A DNA stretch of 64,000 nt from Pseudomonadota bacterium (GCA_020161065.1 JAIUPH010000039.1:97802-161801), one strand, 5' to 3'; numbered from the stretch's first letter, positions 29,028-40,256 are shown. Notes: generated by a model from the letters alone, not told the origin. Translations and numbers: made by a program.

Positions 29028-30911
29028 ATGCAACGCGAATCACCCGCCCGCACGCCCAAGGCCGTGGCCGCCCTCACGCTGGGGGCCATCGGCGTCGTCT
29101 ACGGCGACATCGGCACCAGCCCGCTGTATGCGCTGAAGGAAGTGTTCGCGCACGACCGCGTGCCGCTCACGCCCGACAACGTGCTGGGCATCCTGTCGAT
29201 GGTGTTCTGGACGCTGACCGTCATCGTCTCGTTCAAGTACGTCAGCCTGATCCTGCGCGCCGACAACAATGGCGAAGGCGGCCTGATCGCGATGCTGGCG
29301 CTGGCCTCGGTGGCGGTGCGCGAGCACCCGCGGCTGCGCCGCGCGCTGCTGCTGGTGGGCATCTTCGGCACCGCCATCTTCTTCGGCGACGGCGTCATCA
29401 CGCCGGCGGTCTCGGTGCTCGGCGCGGTCGAGGGCCTGGAGGTGGCGGCGCCGGCGATGCACCGCTACATCGTGCCGGTGTCGCTGGCGGTGCTGACGGC
29501 GCTGTTCGCCGCGCAGCGCTTCGGCACCGGCGGCATCGGCCGCTTCTTCGGCCCGGTGATGACGCTGTGGTTCCTGGTGCTGGCGCTGCTGGGCGCCTAC
29601 CACGTGCTCGACAAGCCGCAGGTGCTGGTGGCGCTGTCGCCGCACCACGCGCTGGGCTTCGTGCTGCGGCACCCGCACATGGCCTTCGTCTCGCTGGGCG
29701 CGGTGGTGCTGTGCGTCACCGGCGCCGAGGCGCTGTATGCCGACCTGGGGCACTTCGGCAAGCTGCCGATCCGCCTGGCCTGGTTCTCGCTGGCCTGGCC
29801 GGCGCTGGTGCTGAACTACTTCGGCCAGGGCGCGATGCTGCTCGACCACCCGGAGGCGATCCGCAACCCCTTCTACGAGATGGCGCCCGAATGGGGCCTG
29901 TTCCCGTTGATCGGCCTGGCCACGCTGGCCGCGGTGATCGCCTCGCAGGCCTTGATCACGGCCGCCTTCTCGGTCACCAAGCAGGCCATGCAGCTGGGCT
30001 ACCTGCCGCGCCTGCGCATCGCCCACACCTCGGTCAAGGAGACGGGGCAGATCTACGTGCCCTTCGTCAACTGGGCGCTGTTCGTCTGCATCATCGCCGC
30101 GGTGGCCGCCTTCGGCTCGAGCAGCGCGCTGGCCTCGGCCTACGGCATCGCAGTGACGATCGACATGACCATCACCACCGTGATGACGTTCTTCGTGATC
30201 CGCTTCGCCTGGGGGCTGCCGCTGCCGCTGTGCCTGCTGGCCACGGGGCTGTTCTTCCTGGTCGACGTCACCTTCTTCGCGGCCAACGCCATCAAGGTGC
30301 TGGAAGGCGGCTGGTTCCCGCTGGCCATCGGCGGCGTGATGTTCCTGCTGATGACGACCTGGAAGCAGGGCCGCCACCTGATGAGCGAGCGGCTGCGCGA
30401 AGAAGCCATCGAGCTGCCGGCGTTCCTGGAGAGCCTCTTCATCAGCCCGCCGCAGCGCGTCGACGGCACGGCGGTGTTCCTGTCGGCCGAAAAGGGCGCC
30501 ACGCCGTTCGCGCTGCTGCACAACCTCAAGCACAACAAGGTGCTGCACGAGCAGAACCTGTTCGTCAGCGTGCAGAACCACGAGGTGCCGTGGATCGGCT
30601 TCAACAAGCGCGTGGAGATCGAGTCGCTGGGCCATGACTGCTGGCAGGTGGTGCTGCACTTCGGCTTCAAGAACGAGCCCGACGTGCCCGAGGCGCTGAA
30701 GCTGGTGCAGGGCCGCGGCATCAACCTCGACGACATGCAGACCAGCTACTTCCTCAGCCGCGACCAGGTGATCCCCACGCTGCGCGGCGGCATGGCGCTG
30801 TGGCGCGAGAAGCTGTTCGCCAGCATGCACCGCAACGCCGGCGCCGCCGCCGACTTCCTGAGCCTGCCGACCAACCGCATCGTCGAGCTGGGTTCGAAAG
30901 TCGAGATCTGA
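29028..30911 (+). CDS. kup: Low-affinity potassium transporter Kup
   Basis: A K+/H+ symporter of the KUP/HAK family. 627 residues: about twelve membrane helices, then a hydrophilic cytoplasmic domain (about 455-627). The N-terminal signature [19 protein letters not shown] near 23 and [19 protein letters not shown] near 117 are diagnostic, with the K+-pathway Asp and Glu residues intact. There is no good ribosome site before the ATG, but no alternative start fits the conserved N terminus better. Its stop overlaps the ATG of the next gene by one base (TGATG). Confidence 0.95.
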   Translation: MQRESPARTPKAVAALTLGAIGVVYGDIGTSPLYALKEVFAHDRVPLTPDNVLGILSMVFWTLTVIVSFKYVSLILRADNNGEGGLIAMLALASVAVREHPRLRRALLLVGIFGTAIFFGDGVITPAVSVLGAVEGLEVAAPAMHRYIVPVSLAVLTALFAAQRFGTGGIGRFFGPVMTLWFLVLALLGAYHVLDKPQVLVALSPHHALGFVLRHPHMAFVSLGAVVLCVTGAEALYADLGHFGKLPIRLAWFSLAWPALVLNYFGQGAMLLDHPEAIRNPFYEMAPEWGLFPLIGLATLAAVIASQALITAAFSVTKQAMQLGYLPRLRIAHTSVKETGQIYVPFVNWALFVCIIAAVAAFGSSSALASAYGIAVTIDMTITTVMTFFVIRFAWGLPLPLCLLATGLFFLVDVTFFAANAIKVLEGGWFPLAIGGVMFLLMTTWKQGRHLMSERLREEAIELPAFLESLFISPPQRVDGTAVFLSAEKGATPFALLHNLKHNKVLHEQNLFVSVQNHEVPWIGFNKRVEIESLGHDCWQVVLHFGFKNEPDVPEALKLVQGRGINLDDMQTSYFLSRDQVIPTLRGGMALWREKLFASMHRNAGAAADFLSLPTNRIVELGSKVEI

Positions 30912-32086
30912 TGGCGGGCGGCCGCTCGTTCTGGCGCGACCTCTCGCTGCCCGCCGTCGTCGCCGGCATCGTTGCCGTGCTGGTGGGCTACACCAGTTCG
31001 GTGGTCATCGTCTTCCAGGCCGCGGCGGCGCTGGGTGCCACGCCGGCGCAGACGGCCTCGTGGCTGTGGGCGCTGGGGCTGGGCATGGGGCTCACCAGCG
31101 CGGGCTTGAGCCTGTGGTACCGCATGCCGGTGCTCACCGCGTGGTCCACGCCGGGCGCGGCGCTGCTGGCAACCGCGGGCGCCGGGCTGAGCATGGCCGA
31201 GGGCATCGGCGCCTTCATCGTCTGCGGGCTGCTGATCACCGCGGCCGGCATCACCGGCTGGTTCGCGCGCGTGATGGATCGCATCCCGCAGGCGCTGGCC
31301 GCGGCGCTGCTGGCCGGCGTGCTGACGCGCTTCGCGTTCGATGCCTTCCTGTCGCTGCGCAGCCAGACGCTGCTGGTCGGCGCGATGGGCCTGGCCTATC
31401 TCGCCGGCCGCCGCTGGTGGCCGCGCTACGCGGTGCCCGGCGTGCTGCTGGCCGGCATCGCCTTGGCGGCGCTGCAGGGACAGCTTCATTGGGGCGCGGT
31501 CGACTGGCAATGGACGGTGCCCGTCTTCACGCCGCCGCGCTTCAGCCTGGCCGCGCTGGTCGGCGTGGCGCTGCCGCTGTTCGTCGTCACGATGGCGTCG
31601 CAGAACCTGCCCGGCGTGGCGGCGCAGCGCGCCGCGGGCTATGCCATCCCGGTGTCGCCGGCCATTACCGCCACCGGGCTGGCGACCACCGTGCTGGCGC
31701 CCTTCGGCGCCTATGCGCTGAACCTGGCGGCCATCACCGCATCCATCTGCATGGGCCGCGAGGCCAGCGCCGACCCGGCGCGCCGCTACACCGCGCCGGT
31801 GGTGGCCGGCGTGCTCTACGCCGCGCTGGGCCTGGCCGGCGGCGCGGTGGTCGGGCTGATCGCCGCCTTCCCGAAGGAGCTGGTGCTGGCCGTGGCCGGC
31901 TTCGCCTTGCTGGGCACCATCGCCGGCGGCCTGGCCGCCGCGCTGAAGGACGAGCATGGCCGCGAGGCAGCGCTCATCACCTACCTCGTCACCGCCAGCG
32001 GGCTCACGCTGGCCGGCATCGGCGCGGCCTTCTGGGGCGTGGTGATCGGCGCGCTGGCGCTGGGCGTGCAGCGCTTCAGGGCTTGA
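30911..32086 (+). CDS. BenE-like benzoate/H+ symporter family protein
   Basis: 391 residues with about twelve membrane helices and the BenE family pattern: LVGYTSSVVIVFQAA near 24, TAWSTPGAALLA near 76, and a central MASQNLPGVAAQRAAGY near 235 followed by GAYALNLAAITASICMGREA. E. coli and Acinetobacter BenE import aromatic acids, but the substrate here is unproven because no benzoate-degradation gene is next to it apart from a secreted dioxygenase 5 kb away. It is coupled by overlap to kup. Confidence 0.88.
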   Translation: MAGGRSFWRDLSLPAVVAGIVAVLVGYTSSVVIVFQAAAALGATPAQTASWLWALGLGMGLTSAGLSLWYRMPVLTAWSTPGAALLATAGAGLSMAEGIGAFIVCGLLITAAGITGWFARVMDRIPQALAAALLAGVLTRFAFDAFLSLRSQTLLVGAMGLAYLAGRRWWPRYAVPGVLLAGIALAALQGQLHWGAVDWQWTVPVFTPPRFSLAALVGVALPLFVVTMASQNLPGVAAQRAAGYAIPVSPAITATGLATTVLAPFGAYALNLAAITASICMGREASADPARRYTAPVVAGVLYAALGLAGGAVVGLIAAFPKELVLAVAGFALLGTIAGGLAAALKDEHGREAALITYLVTASGLTLAGIGAAFWGVVIGALALGVQRFRA

Positions 32087-32150
32087 TCGCGCCGGCGGGC
32101 GTCGCGCCGGCCGGTGTGCGACAGTCTCGCTCCCGCTGGAGGAACCGTCC

Positions 32151-33119
32151 GTGAAACTGCTGTTCGTCGCCGACCCGCTGGAAAGCTTCAAGACCTACAA
32201 GGACTCGACCTTCGCGATGATGCGCGAGGCCGCGCGCCGCGGCCACACGCTGCTGGCCTGCGAGCCCCAGGGCCTGCGCTGGCAGCGCGGCCGGCCGGTG
32301 ACGGCGGCGGCGCGCGAGATCACGCTCAAGCGCGACGCCGAGCGCTGGTTCGAGGTCGAGGCCGAGCACGCGGCGCTGCCGCTCAAGGATTGCGGCGCGG
32401 TGCTGATGCGCAAGGACCCGCCCTTCGACAGCGAATACTTCTACGCCACCCACTTGCTGAGCCAGGCCGAGCGCGAAGGCGCGCGCGTCTTCAACCGCCC
32501 GGCGGCGCTGCGCGACCACCCGGAGAAGCTGGCGATCCTGGAGTTTCCCGAGCACATCGCGCCGACGCTGGTGACGCGCAGCGCCGACGACGTGCGCGCC
32601 TTCCACGCCGAGCAGCGCGACATCATCCTCAAGCCGCTGGACGGCATGGGCGGCATGGGCATCTTCCGCGTCGGCGCCGATGGGCTGAACCTGGGCAGCA
32701 TCATCGAGACGCTCAACGGCGGCGGCGCGCAGACGCTGATGGTGCAGCGCTACCTGCCCGAGATCGTGCAAGGCGACAAGCGCGTGCTCGTCATCGCCGG
32801 GCGGCCGGTGCCGTTTTGCCTGGCGCGCATTCCGCAGGGCAGCGAGATCCGCGGCAACCTGGCCGCCGGCGGCAAGGGCGTGGCGCAAGCCCTGAGCGAC
32901 GCCGACCGCCGCATCGCCGAGGCGCTGGGCCCCACGCTGGCGGCGCGCGGCCTGCTGCTGGTGGGGCTGGACGTGATCGGCGACAAGCTCACCGAGATCA
33001 ACGTCACCAGCCCCACCTGCTTCCAGGAAATCATGCAGCAGACCAGCTTCGACGTGGCGGCGATGTTCATCGACGCGCTCGAAGCGGCGCTCGACGCCGC
33101 GCGCGAAGTCCCGCGCTGA
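32151..33119 (+). CDS. gshB: Glutathione synthetase
   Basis: Adds glycine to gamma-glutamylcysteine with ATP. 322 residues, the usual length for the proteobacterial ATP-grasp enzyme. Motifs: LLMRKDPPFDSEY near 84 (substrate loop), ILKPLDGMGGMGIF near 160 (ATP-grasp lysine and glycine loop), RYLPEIVQGDKRVLVI near 200, EIRGNLAAGGKG near 238 and the metal region EINVTSPTCFQEI near 283. GTG start with a strong GGAGGAA seven bases upstream. Completes the glutathione pathway begun by gshA. Confidence 0.96.
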   Translation: MKLLFVADPLESFKTYKDSTFAMMREAARRGHTLLACEPQGLRWQRGRPVTAAAREITLKRDAERWFEVEAEHAALPLKDCGAVLMRKDPPFDSEYFYATHLLSQAEREGARVFNRPAALRDHPEKLAILEFPEHIAPTLVTRSADDVRAFHAEQRDIILKPLDGMGGMGIFRVGADGLNLGSIIETLNGGGAQTLMVQRYLPEIVQGDKRVLVIAGRPVPFCLARIPQGSEIRGNLAAGGKGVAQALSDADRRIAEALGPTLAARGLLLVGLDVIGDKLTEINVTSPTCFQEIMQQTSFDVAAMFIDALEAALDAAREVPR

Positions 33120-33128
33120 CGGCCATCG

Positions 33129-33140
33129 CCCCCCCCCCCC
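33129..33140. repeat. C12 homopolymer tract
   Basis: Twelve consecutive C residues fill part of the short gap between the gshB stop and the next ATG (33145). It is the longest mononucleotide run I noticed in the window. Such tracts are prone to slippage and to sequencing error. Confidence 0.85.
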
Positions 33141-33144
33141 GCCG

Positions 33145-34134
33145 ATGGAGGTCTCTCCCGCGCTGCTGGCGCTGCTCAATGGCGGCGCCGCCCACGATGC
33201 CGAGTACGGCGACGGCCTGTCCAACCACGCGCCGATGGCGCTGGTGGCGCTCGAACGCCTGGGCGCCGACGGCGAGCGGCTGAACGCCTGGCTAACGCGT
33301 TATGCCAACGCCAAGCGCCTGCGCCCGGCGCGCCCGGTGCAAGCCTGGCCGCGCGGCGACGCCTGGCCCGACCGCCTGGGCGACCGCGCCGCCTGGCCCG
33401 CGTACCGCGGCCTGTTCCGCGAGTGGATCGACGAAGAAGGCGCGCGCTCGCTGCTGGCGCAGGCACTGCCGCAGCTGCTGCCCGGCTGCGCCGCCGCGGC
33501 CTTCCACGGGCTCATCCGCACGGCCTACGCCGTGCAGGTGGGCCACCTCGCCGAACTGGCCGACGGCCTGGCGCATTGGGCGTCGTTCCATCTGCCGCTG
33601 GGGCCGCTGCCGGACGCGGCCAGCGATCAGCCCGATCCGCTGCCGCTGCTGCGCCGGCTGCGCGCCGGGGATTCCGAAGCGCCGCTGATCGCCGGCCGCA
33701 TCGCCGACGCGGCGCGCGGCGGCGACGTCAATCGCGCGATCGCGCCGCTGGCCATCGACGCCGCCACGCCCGAACGCCTGGCGCGCGCCGCCGCCTTCGC
33801 CTATGCCGAAAGCGGCAACTTCACCGCGCTGCACCTGGTGACGGCCAGCCACGCCATGCGCGTGCTGGCGCGCTTCAGCGACGAGCCCGAGGCGGCCTGG
33901 CGCTGGTTCTGGCAGGCCTGGGCCCACGGCGTGGTGGCCGCCCGCCTGCGCCCGGCCGCGCCGGTGCCGCTGCGGCCCTGGGACGCCCTCGTCGCCACCG
34001 CGCGGGCCAGCGACGACGAGCACGTGATCAAGCTGGTCGACAGCGCCCGCGAGGAAGAACGCTGCTACGGCGGCGACGACTGGCGCCGCGCGGCGTCGCG
34101 CGCGGTGGCGGGGGCCGCATCGGCGGCAGGCTGA
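33145..34134 (+). CDS. Questin oxidase family protein
   Basis: 329 residues with the family signatures EYGDGLSNHAPMALVALERLGA near 14-35 and AAFHGLIRTAYAVQVGHLAELADGLAHWASFH near 118-150, plus a late ASHAMRVL block. Fungal relatives (GedK-type) catalyse Baeyer-Villiger-like opening of the anthraquinone questin without a known cofactor; the bacterial role is unknown. No ribosome site precedes the ATG; a C12 run sits immediately upstream. Its last 70 bp overlap the 3' end of the convergent Uma2 gene. Confidence 0.82.
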   Translation: MEVSPALLALLNGGAAHDAEYGDGLSNHAPMALVALERLGADGERLNAWLTRYANAKRLRPARPVQAWPRGDAWPDRLGDRAAWPAYRGLFREWIDEEGARSLLAQALPQLLPGCAAAAFHGLIRTAYAVQVGHLAELADGLAHWASFHLPLGPLPDAASDQPDPLPLLRRLRAGDSEAPLIAGRIADAARGGDVNRAIAPLAIDAATPERLARAAAFAYAESGNFTALHLVTASHAMRVLARFSDEPEAAWRWFWQAWAHGVVAARLRPAAPVPLRPWDALVATARASDDEHVIKLVDSAREEERCYGGDDWRRAASRAVAGAASAAG

Positions 34135-34664
34135 GGCATCTCGGCCCACAAGGCGGCGGCCGGCATCGTCAGCTTCACGCTGGCCAGATGCAACTCGTGC
34201 CCCGGCTCCACCGGGTGCAGCACCCACAGGCCGTCTCCGCCGCGGCGGTAGAGGTCGCAACGGCGCGATTCGGGATCGACCAGCAGGTACTCCTGCAGCG
34301 TGGGCAGCAAGCGATAGGCGGCGAACTTGTCGCCGCGGTCATAGCCGGCGGTGCTGGGCGACAGCACTTCCACCACCAGCGTGGGTTCGCGCTTGATCCT
34401 GGGGTCGGCGGCGTCGGCGGCGCTGCAGGTCACCATCACGTCGGGGTAGAAGAAGCAGTCGGCGGCTTCGACGCGCAGCTTCATGTCGGCCATGAAGGTG
34501 CGGCAACCCGTGCCGGCCAGATGCGTGCGCAGCGCCATCGCAACGTTCAGGCTGGCCGTGACATGCCCTTCGTCGGCCCCCGCCATCGCGAACACTTCGC
34601 CCTGCACGAACTCGTGCTTGATCGTCTCGTGCGCGTCCCAGGCCACAAAGTCCTCGGCGGTCAT
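34065..34664 (-). CDS. Uma2 family (DUF820) endonuclease-fold protein
   Basis: 199 residues of the PD-(D/E)XK-fold Uma2/DUF820 family. MTAEDFVAWDAHETIKHEFVQGEVFAMAG at the N terminus carries the family Glu, CFFYPDVMVTC near 92 the Asp, and PTLVVEVLSPSTAGYDRGDKFAAYRLLP near 112-140 the Glu...Lys pair, followed by EYLLVDP. The fold implies nuclease activity but no target is known; copies are often scattered and transposon-associated. The C-terminal 25 residues (Ala/Pro-rich) overlap the questin-oxidase-like gene on the other strand. Confidence 0.85.
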   Translation of the reverse strand: MTAEDFVAWDAHETIKHEFVQGEVFAMAGADEGHVTASLNVAMALRTHLAGTGCRTFMADMKLRVEAADCFFYPDVMVTCSAADAADPRIKREPTLVVEVLSPSTAGYDRGDKFAAYRLLPTLQEYLLVDPESRRCDLYRRGGDGLWVLHPVEPGHELHLASVKLTMPAAALWAEMPQPAADAAPATARDAARRQSSPP

Positions 34665-34679
34665 GTGTGCACCCTTCGG

Positions 34680-34790
34680 CCTGCGGCCGGCCCCGCCGAG
34701 CGGGAGCGAGCTTGCTTGGGGCGGCCCGGCGCGGCGCTCATGCGATGCAGCGGTGCGGCTTGTCCCATCGGCGTCTCCCGGCAAGGCCTG
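34680..34790. other. GC-palindromic spacer before uup
   Basis: The region between the divergent Uma2 and uup starts has several short inverted GC blocks (for example GGCCTGCGGCCGGCC) of the REP-like sort seen at 53771-53855. No clear promoter hexamers were found. Confidence 0.3.
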
Positions 34791-34817
34791 CAGTGTAGGC
34801 GCGGCGACAATCCGCCG

Positions 34818-36722
<1,905 letters not shown>

Positions 36723-36825
36723 CACGCTTGTGTCGCGGCCGACACCAGCCGGCGACAGCATCGACATCGAACCGATGCAGACTGCGCACTTTCGTTGCCA
36801 GCACCGCAGCCCGCCGAGCCCGCCC

Positions 36826-37956
36826 ATGTCAGACCGCCCGACACACCGCCCGCCCCCCCGACTGTCGCCCGTTCCGAGCCCCGGATCCGTCCGCGAATCC
36901 GTGCGCGAGTCCGTCCGCGAGCCCGTGCCCGCGCGCCGCCAGGCGCTGGGCGCGATGACGGCATTGACGGCGATCGGCGCGCTGACGGCCGCCGCTTGCG
37001 GCGGTGGCGGCAGCAGCAGCGGCAGCACCACCACCGGCGGCGGCACGACGACGACGCTGAGCAGCGACGCCTCGCTGTCCGGCCTGACGCTGTCGGCCGG
37101 CAGCCTGTCGCCGGCGTTCGCCGCGGCGACCACCAGCTACACCGTCAGCCTGGCCAACACGGTGACGGCGCTGACGCTGACGCCGGTGGCCGCCGACGCC
37201 GGCGCCACCATCCGCGTCGGCGGCACGGTGGTTGCCAGCGGCAGCGCGGCGGCGGCCGTCACGCTGGCGGTCGGCACGACGGTGATCACCGTCGCCGTCA
37301 CCGCGGCCGACGGCGTCACGACGCGCAGCTACACGCTCAGCGCCACGCGCGCGGCGGTGGGCAGCTGCACGCTGACGCCCACCGAGACCGAAGGCCCCTA
37401 CCCGCTGCTGGCCATCCTGTCCAACAGCTCGGTGGTGCGCAGCGACATCCGCGACGGCAAGACCGGCGTGCCGCTGACGCTGACGCTGACCATCCAGGAC
37501 CAGAGCAACGGCTGCACGCCGGTGGCCGGCGCCGCCGTCTACATCTGGCATTGCGACAAGGACGGCCTGTACTCCGGCTACAACGTCAGCAACAACGCCG
37601 GCCAGACGGGGCTGACCTACCTGCGCGGCGTGCAGGTGACCGACGCCAACGGCCAGGTGCACTTCACCACCATCTATCCCGGCTGGTACGCCGGCCGCAT
37701 CACGCACATCCACTTCCAGGTCTACCTGAACGACAACCTGGCGGTCACGGCCACGGCCACCTCGCAGCTGGCCTTCCCGCAGGAGGTGACGGCCGCCGTC
37801 TACGCCAGCGCGCTGTACACCAAGGGGCAGAACACCTCGGTCGGCAGCTTCGCGGCCGACAACGTGTTCAGCGACGGCACCGCGTACCAGATGGCCGCGG
37901 TCAGCGGCGACGTCAGCGCCGGCTACGCGGCCAGCCTGACGGTGACCATCGCCTGA
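36826..37956 (+). CDS. Secreted intradiol ring-cleavage dioxygenase with cadherin-like domain
   Basis: 376 residues. The N terminus holds three 4-residue repeats (SVRESVRESVREPV), then PARRQALGAM and a hydrophobic segment ending AAACGGGG, which reads as a possible Tat signal with a lipobox. A cadherin-like beta-sandwich domain (about 75-175, LSGLTLSAGSLSPAF...YTVSLAN) precedes the intradiol dioxygenase core. The Fe(III) ligands are visible: Tyr in VYIWHCDKDGLYSGY, Tyr in YPGWYAGR, and the two His of THIHFQVY. The substrate is probably a catechol-like aromatic outside the cytoplasm, which is unusual. A GTG at 36730 is an alternative start. Confidence 0.87.
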   Translation: MSDRPTHRPPPRLSPVPSPGSVRESVRESVREPVPARRQALGAMTALTAIGALTAAACGGGGSSSGSTTTGGGTTTTLSSDASLSGLTLSAGSLSPAFAAATTSYTVSLANTVTALTLTPVAADAGATIRVGGTVVASGSAAAAVTLAVGTTVITVAVTAADGVTTRSYTLSATRAAVGSCTLTPTETEGPYPLLAILSNSSVVRSDIRDGKTGVPLTLTLTIQDQSNGCTPVAGAAVYIWHCDKDGLYSGYNVSNNAGQTGLTYLRGVQVTDANGQVHFTTIYPGWYAGRITHIHFQVYLNDNLAVTATATSQLAFPQEVTAAVYASALYTKGQNTSVGSFAADNVFSDGTAYQMAAVSGDVSAGYAASLTVTIA

Positions 37957-37968
37957 CGGCGGCGCGCT

Positions 37969-38736
37969 TCAGCGGCCGCCGCCGCCGCTGCCGAACCAGC
38001 CTTCGTTGGTGGCCGCCGGGTGCGTGCGCGTCACCATCAGCCCGGCCTGCAGGTACAGGCCGTTGAGCATGCGCATGGCGCGCGGCTTGTCGAAGCCGGG
38101 CCATTCGGCGATTTCGCGCAGGCTGGTAGTCTGGCGCCGCAGCTTCTCGCAGGCCGAGGCCAGCGTGCCGCCCAGATCCAGCGTCGCCAGGTCCAGCGTC
38201 GGCGTGATGCGGTAGGCCGCCTGGCCGGCGATCTCGGGCAGCAGCTCGTCGCGCGCGCCGCGCAGCGCCAGCTCCCACAGCAGCTTGCCCAGCGGCGCGA
38301 AGTGCGCCTGCACCGCCGTCTGCGCCAGCGTCGGCAGCTCGGGCACCTGCATCTGCGCCTTCTCGACGCGCATCACCTCCAGGTCGGTGAGCTGCAGCTC
38401 GAAGAACTGCCCCATCGGCAGCTGGCAATGCACCAGGCGGTGCACCGGAAACACGGTCAGCGGCAGCACGTGGGCCAGCAGTTGCAGCTGGATGGTCACC
38501 GCGCTGGAATGGCGCACCGCGCCGGCCAGCACTTCGAGCAGCTCGCTTTGCCGGCCCTTGCTTTCAAAGCGCATCAGGTCCTGGTGCAGCGAGGGGTCCA
38601 GCGACGACAGCCGCGAGGTGATGCGGTCGTCGCTGCCGCCGCGGAACTCCGACTCGATGGTGCGGCGGAAGGCGCTGGCCCGCATCAGCTCGGCGGCGCC
38701 GATCGGCAAGGTGGATTCGAAGGGCGGCACCGACAT
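37969..38736 (-). CDS. Conserved hypothetical protein
   Basis: 255 soluble residues with no membrane segment. Charged, helical N-terminal part (LMRASAFRRTIESEFRGG, DRITSRLSSLDPSLHQDLMRFESKGRQ), a central hydrophobic region (VTIQLQLLAHVLPLTVFPVHRLVHC) and a C-terminal helix-turn-helix-like stretch (LREIAEWPGFDKPRAMRMLNGLYLQAGLMV) reminiscent of winged-helix ends of some response-regulator effectors. No catalytic pattern is visible. I do not recognise a named family. It lies 89 bp downstream of the MocR gene on the same strand and is convergent with the dioxygenase. Confidence 0.7.
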   Translation of the reverse strand: MSVPPFESTLPIGAAELMRASAFRRTIESEFRGGSDDRITSRLSSLDPSLHQDLMRFESKGRQSELLEVLAGAVRHSSAVTIQLQLLAHVLPLTVFPVHRLVHCQLPMGQFFELQLTDLEVMRVEKAQMQVPELPTLAQTAVQAHFAPLGKLLWELALRGARDELLPEIAGQAAYRITPTLDLATLDLGGTLASACEKLRRQTTSLREIAEWPGFDKPRAMRMLNGLYLQAGLMVTRTHPAATNEGWFGSGGGGR

Positions 38737-38825
38737 TCGGCGGACGGCAAGCGGGGTGGGAGGGGCTGCTGGAAGGGGCCGGCCGGGATGCTACGCCGCG
38801 GCCCGCATCGGCGCGAGAGGCTGTT

Positions 38826-40256
38826 TCATTTGTCAACAGACGCAGCGCGCAGCCGGCGCCAGAAGCGCGCGTCCTGCGCGGTGGCGAAGTTGATGCGCAT
38901 CAGCGTGGTCGGCCGGGCGCGGGCGTGGAACAGCGAGCCGGGCGCGACCAGGCAGCCTTCGTCCAGCAGCGCCTGCGCCAGGCGGTCGGTGTCGCGGCCC
39001 ACGTCCACCCAGCCGAACAGCCCCTGCGGCGGCGACGCGAAAGTGAATCCCGCCTCGCGCACCAGCCGCGCCGTGCGGGCGCGGGCGGCGTCCAGCCGCG
39101 CGGTCACGCGCTCGGCGTGGCGGCGCAACGCGCCCTGGTCCAGGCACAGCGCCACCGCGTCTTCCAGCAGCGAAGGCGTGGTCAGCGTACCCAGCAGCTT
39201 GGTGTCGATGCAGCGCTGGGCCAGCGCCGGCGCGGCGGCCAGGAAGCCCACGCGCCACTGCGGCGCCAGGATCTTGGAAAAGCCCGAGACGTAGACCGTG
39301 CGCCGCAGCCCGTCGAGCTGGGCCAGCCGCGTGGCATGCGGCGGCACCAGCCAGGCGTAGGTGTCGTCCTCGACGATGGTGAGGTCGTGCGCCTCGGCCA
39401 GGCGCAGCACCTGGTGCGCGCTGGCCGCCGACAGCGAGGCGCCGGTCGGGTTGTGCAGCACCGAGACGGTGACGTACAGCCGCGGCCGGTGCTCGCGCAG
39501 CAAGGCTTCCATCACCGCCAGGTCGGGGCCCTCGGCCGTGCGCGGCACCGGCAGCAGCCGAAAGCCGGCGCGCGACAGCCGCGCGAACTCCACCGCCCAG
39601 CCGGGTTCGTCGACCAGCACCGCGTCGCCCGGCTGCAGCAGCGTGCGCGCCACGATGTCCAGCGCATGGGTGGCGCCCAGCGTCGTCACGATCTGCTCGC
39701 TGCCGCAGGGCACGCCGATGTCGGCCAGCCGCCGCGCCAGCGCCTGGCGCAGCGCCGGGCTGCCGGCGGGGTCGCCATAGCGCAGCCAGGCCGGGTTGGC
39801 GGCCGTGCCGATGGCGCGGCGCAGCGCGCGCTGCAGCAGCGGGGCGTCGAGCCAGTCTTCGGGCAGCGTGCCGAGGCCGGGCGACGCCGGCGCGCCGTCG
39901 CGCGGCTGGAACATGCTGCGGATCAGCGCCGTGGCGTCCACCGGCGGCGTGCTGGCGGCCGGCCGCGGCGCCGCGGCGGCGGCGGCCGGCGACGCCCGCC
40001 GCTCGCGCACGAAAAAGCCGCGCTGCGGCCGCGCCTGCACCAGGCCGCGGGCCTGCAGCAGGTCGTAGGCGCCGACCACGGTGGACGGGCTGACGCGGTG
40101 GCGCGCCGCGCAGTCGCGCACCGACGGCAGCCGCGTGCCGGGCGCCAGCAAGCGCTGCTCGATGCGCTCGGCGAAGCGCTGCGCCAGCTGTTCGGTCAGC
40201 GTGGCGCCGGCGGCGCGCGGCAGCAGGGCCGGCGCGGGGGCGTCGTTCGGGTTCAT
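38826..40256 (-). CDS. MocR/PdxR-type transcription factor (GntR HTH fused to class I aminotransferase)
   Basis: 476 residues. A GntR winged helix (about 15-85: LAQRFAERIEQRLLAPGTRLPSVRDCAARHRVSPSTVVGAYDLL) is joined by an Ala-rich linker to a fold-type I PLP domain with YGDPAGSPALRQALARRL, HNPTG, the active-site Lys in YVSGFSKILAPQWRVG, and the C-terminal Arg in MRINFA. MocR proteins sense an amino acid or PLP through the aminotransferase-like part and usually control the divergent gene. Here that is the DMT exporter operon, 104 bp away. A classic MocR direct repeat could not be identified with confidence. Confidence 0.93.
   Translation of the reverse strand: MNPNDAPAPALLPRAAGATLTEQLAQRFAERIEQRLLAPGTRLPSVRDCAARHRVSPSTVVGAYDLLQARGLVQARPQRGFFVRERRASPAAAAAAPRPAASTPPVDATALIRSMFQPRDGAPASPGLGTLPEDWLDAPLLQRALRRAIGTAANPAWLRYGDPAGSPALRQALARRLADIGVPCGSEQIVTTLGATHALDIVARTLLQPGDAVLVDEPGWAVEFARLSRAGFRLLPVPRTAEGPDLAVMEALLREHRPRLYVTVSVLHNPTGASLSAASAHQVLRLAEAHDLTIVEDDTYAWLVPPHATRLAQLDGLRRTVYVSGFSKILAPQWRVGFLAAAPALAQRCIDTKLLGTLTTPSLLEDAVALCLDQGALRRHAERVTARLDAARARTARLVREAGFTFASPPQGLFGWVDVGRDTDRLAQALLDEGCLVAPGSLFHARARPTTLMRINFATAQDARFWRRLRAASVDK

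Noticed and set aside
33423-34817. Upstream extension of the uup reading frame over 1.4 kb
   Set aside because: The extension is in the wrong frame of the questin-oxidase-like and Uma2 genes; Uup homology starts exactly at 34818.
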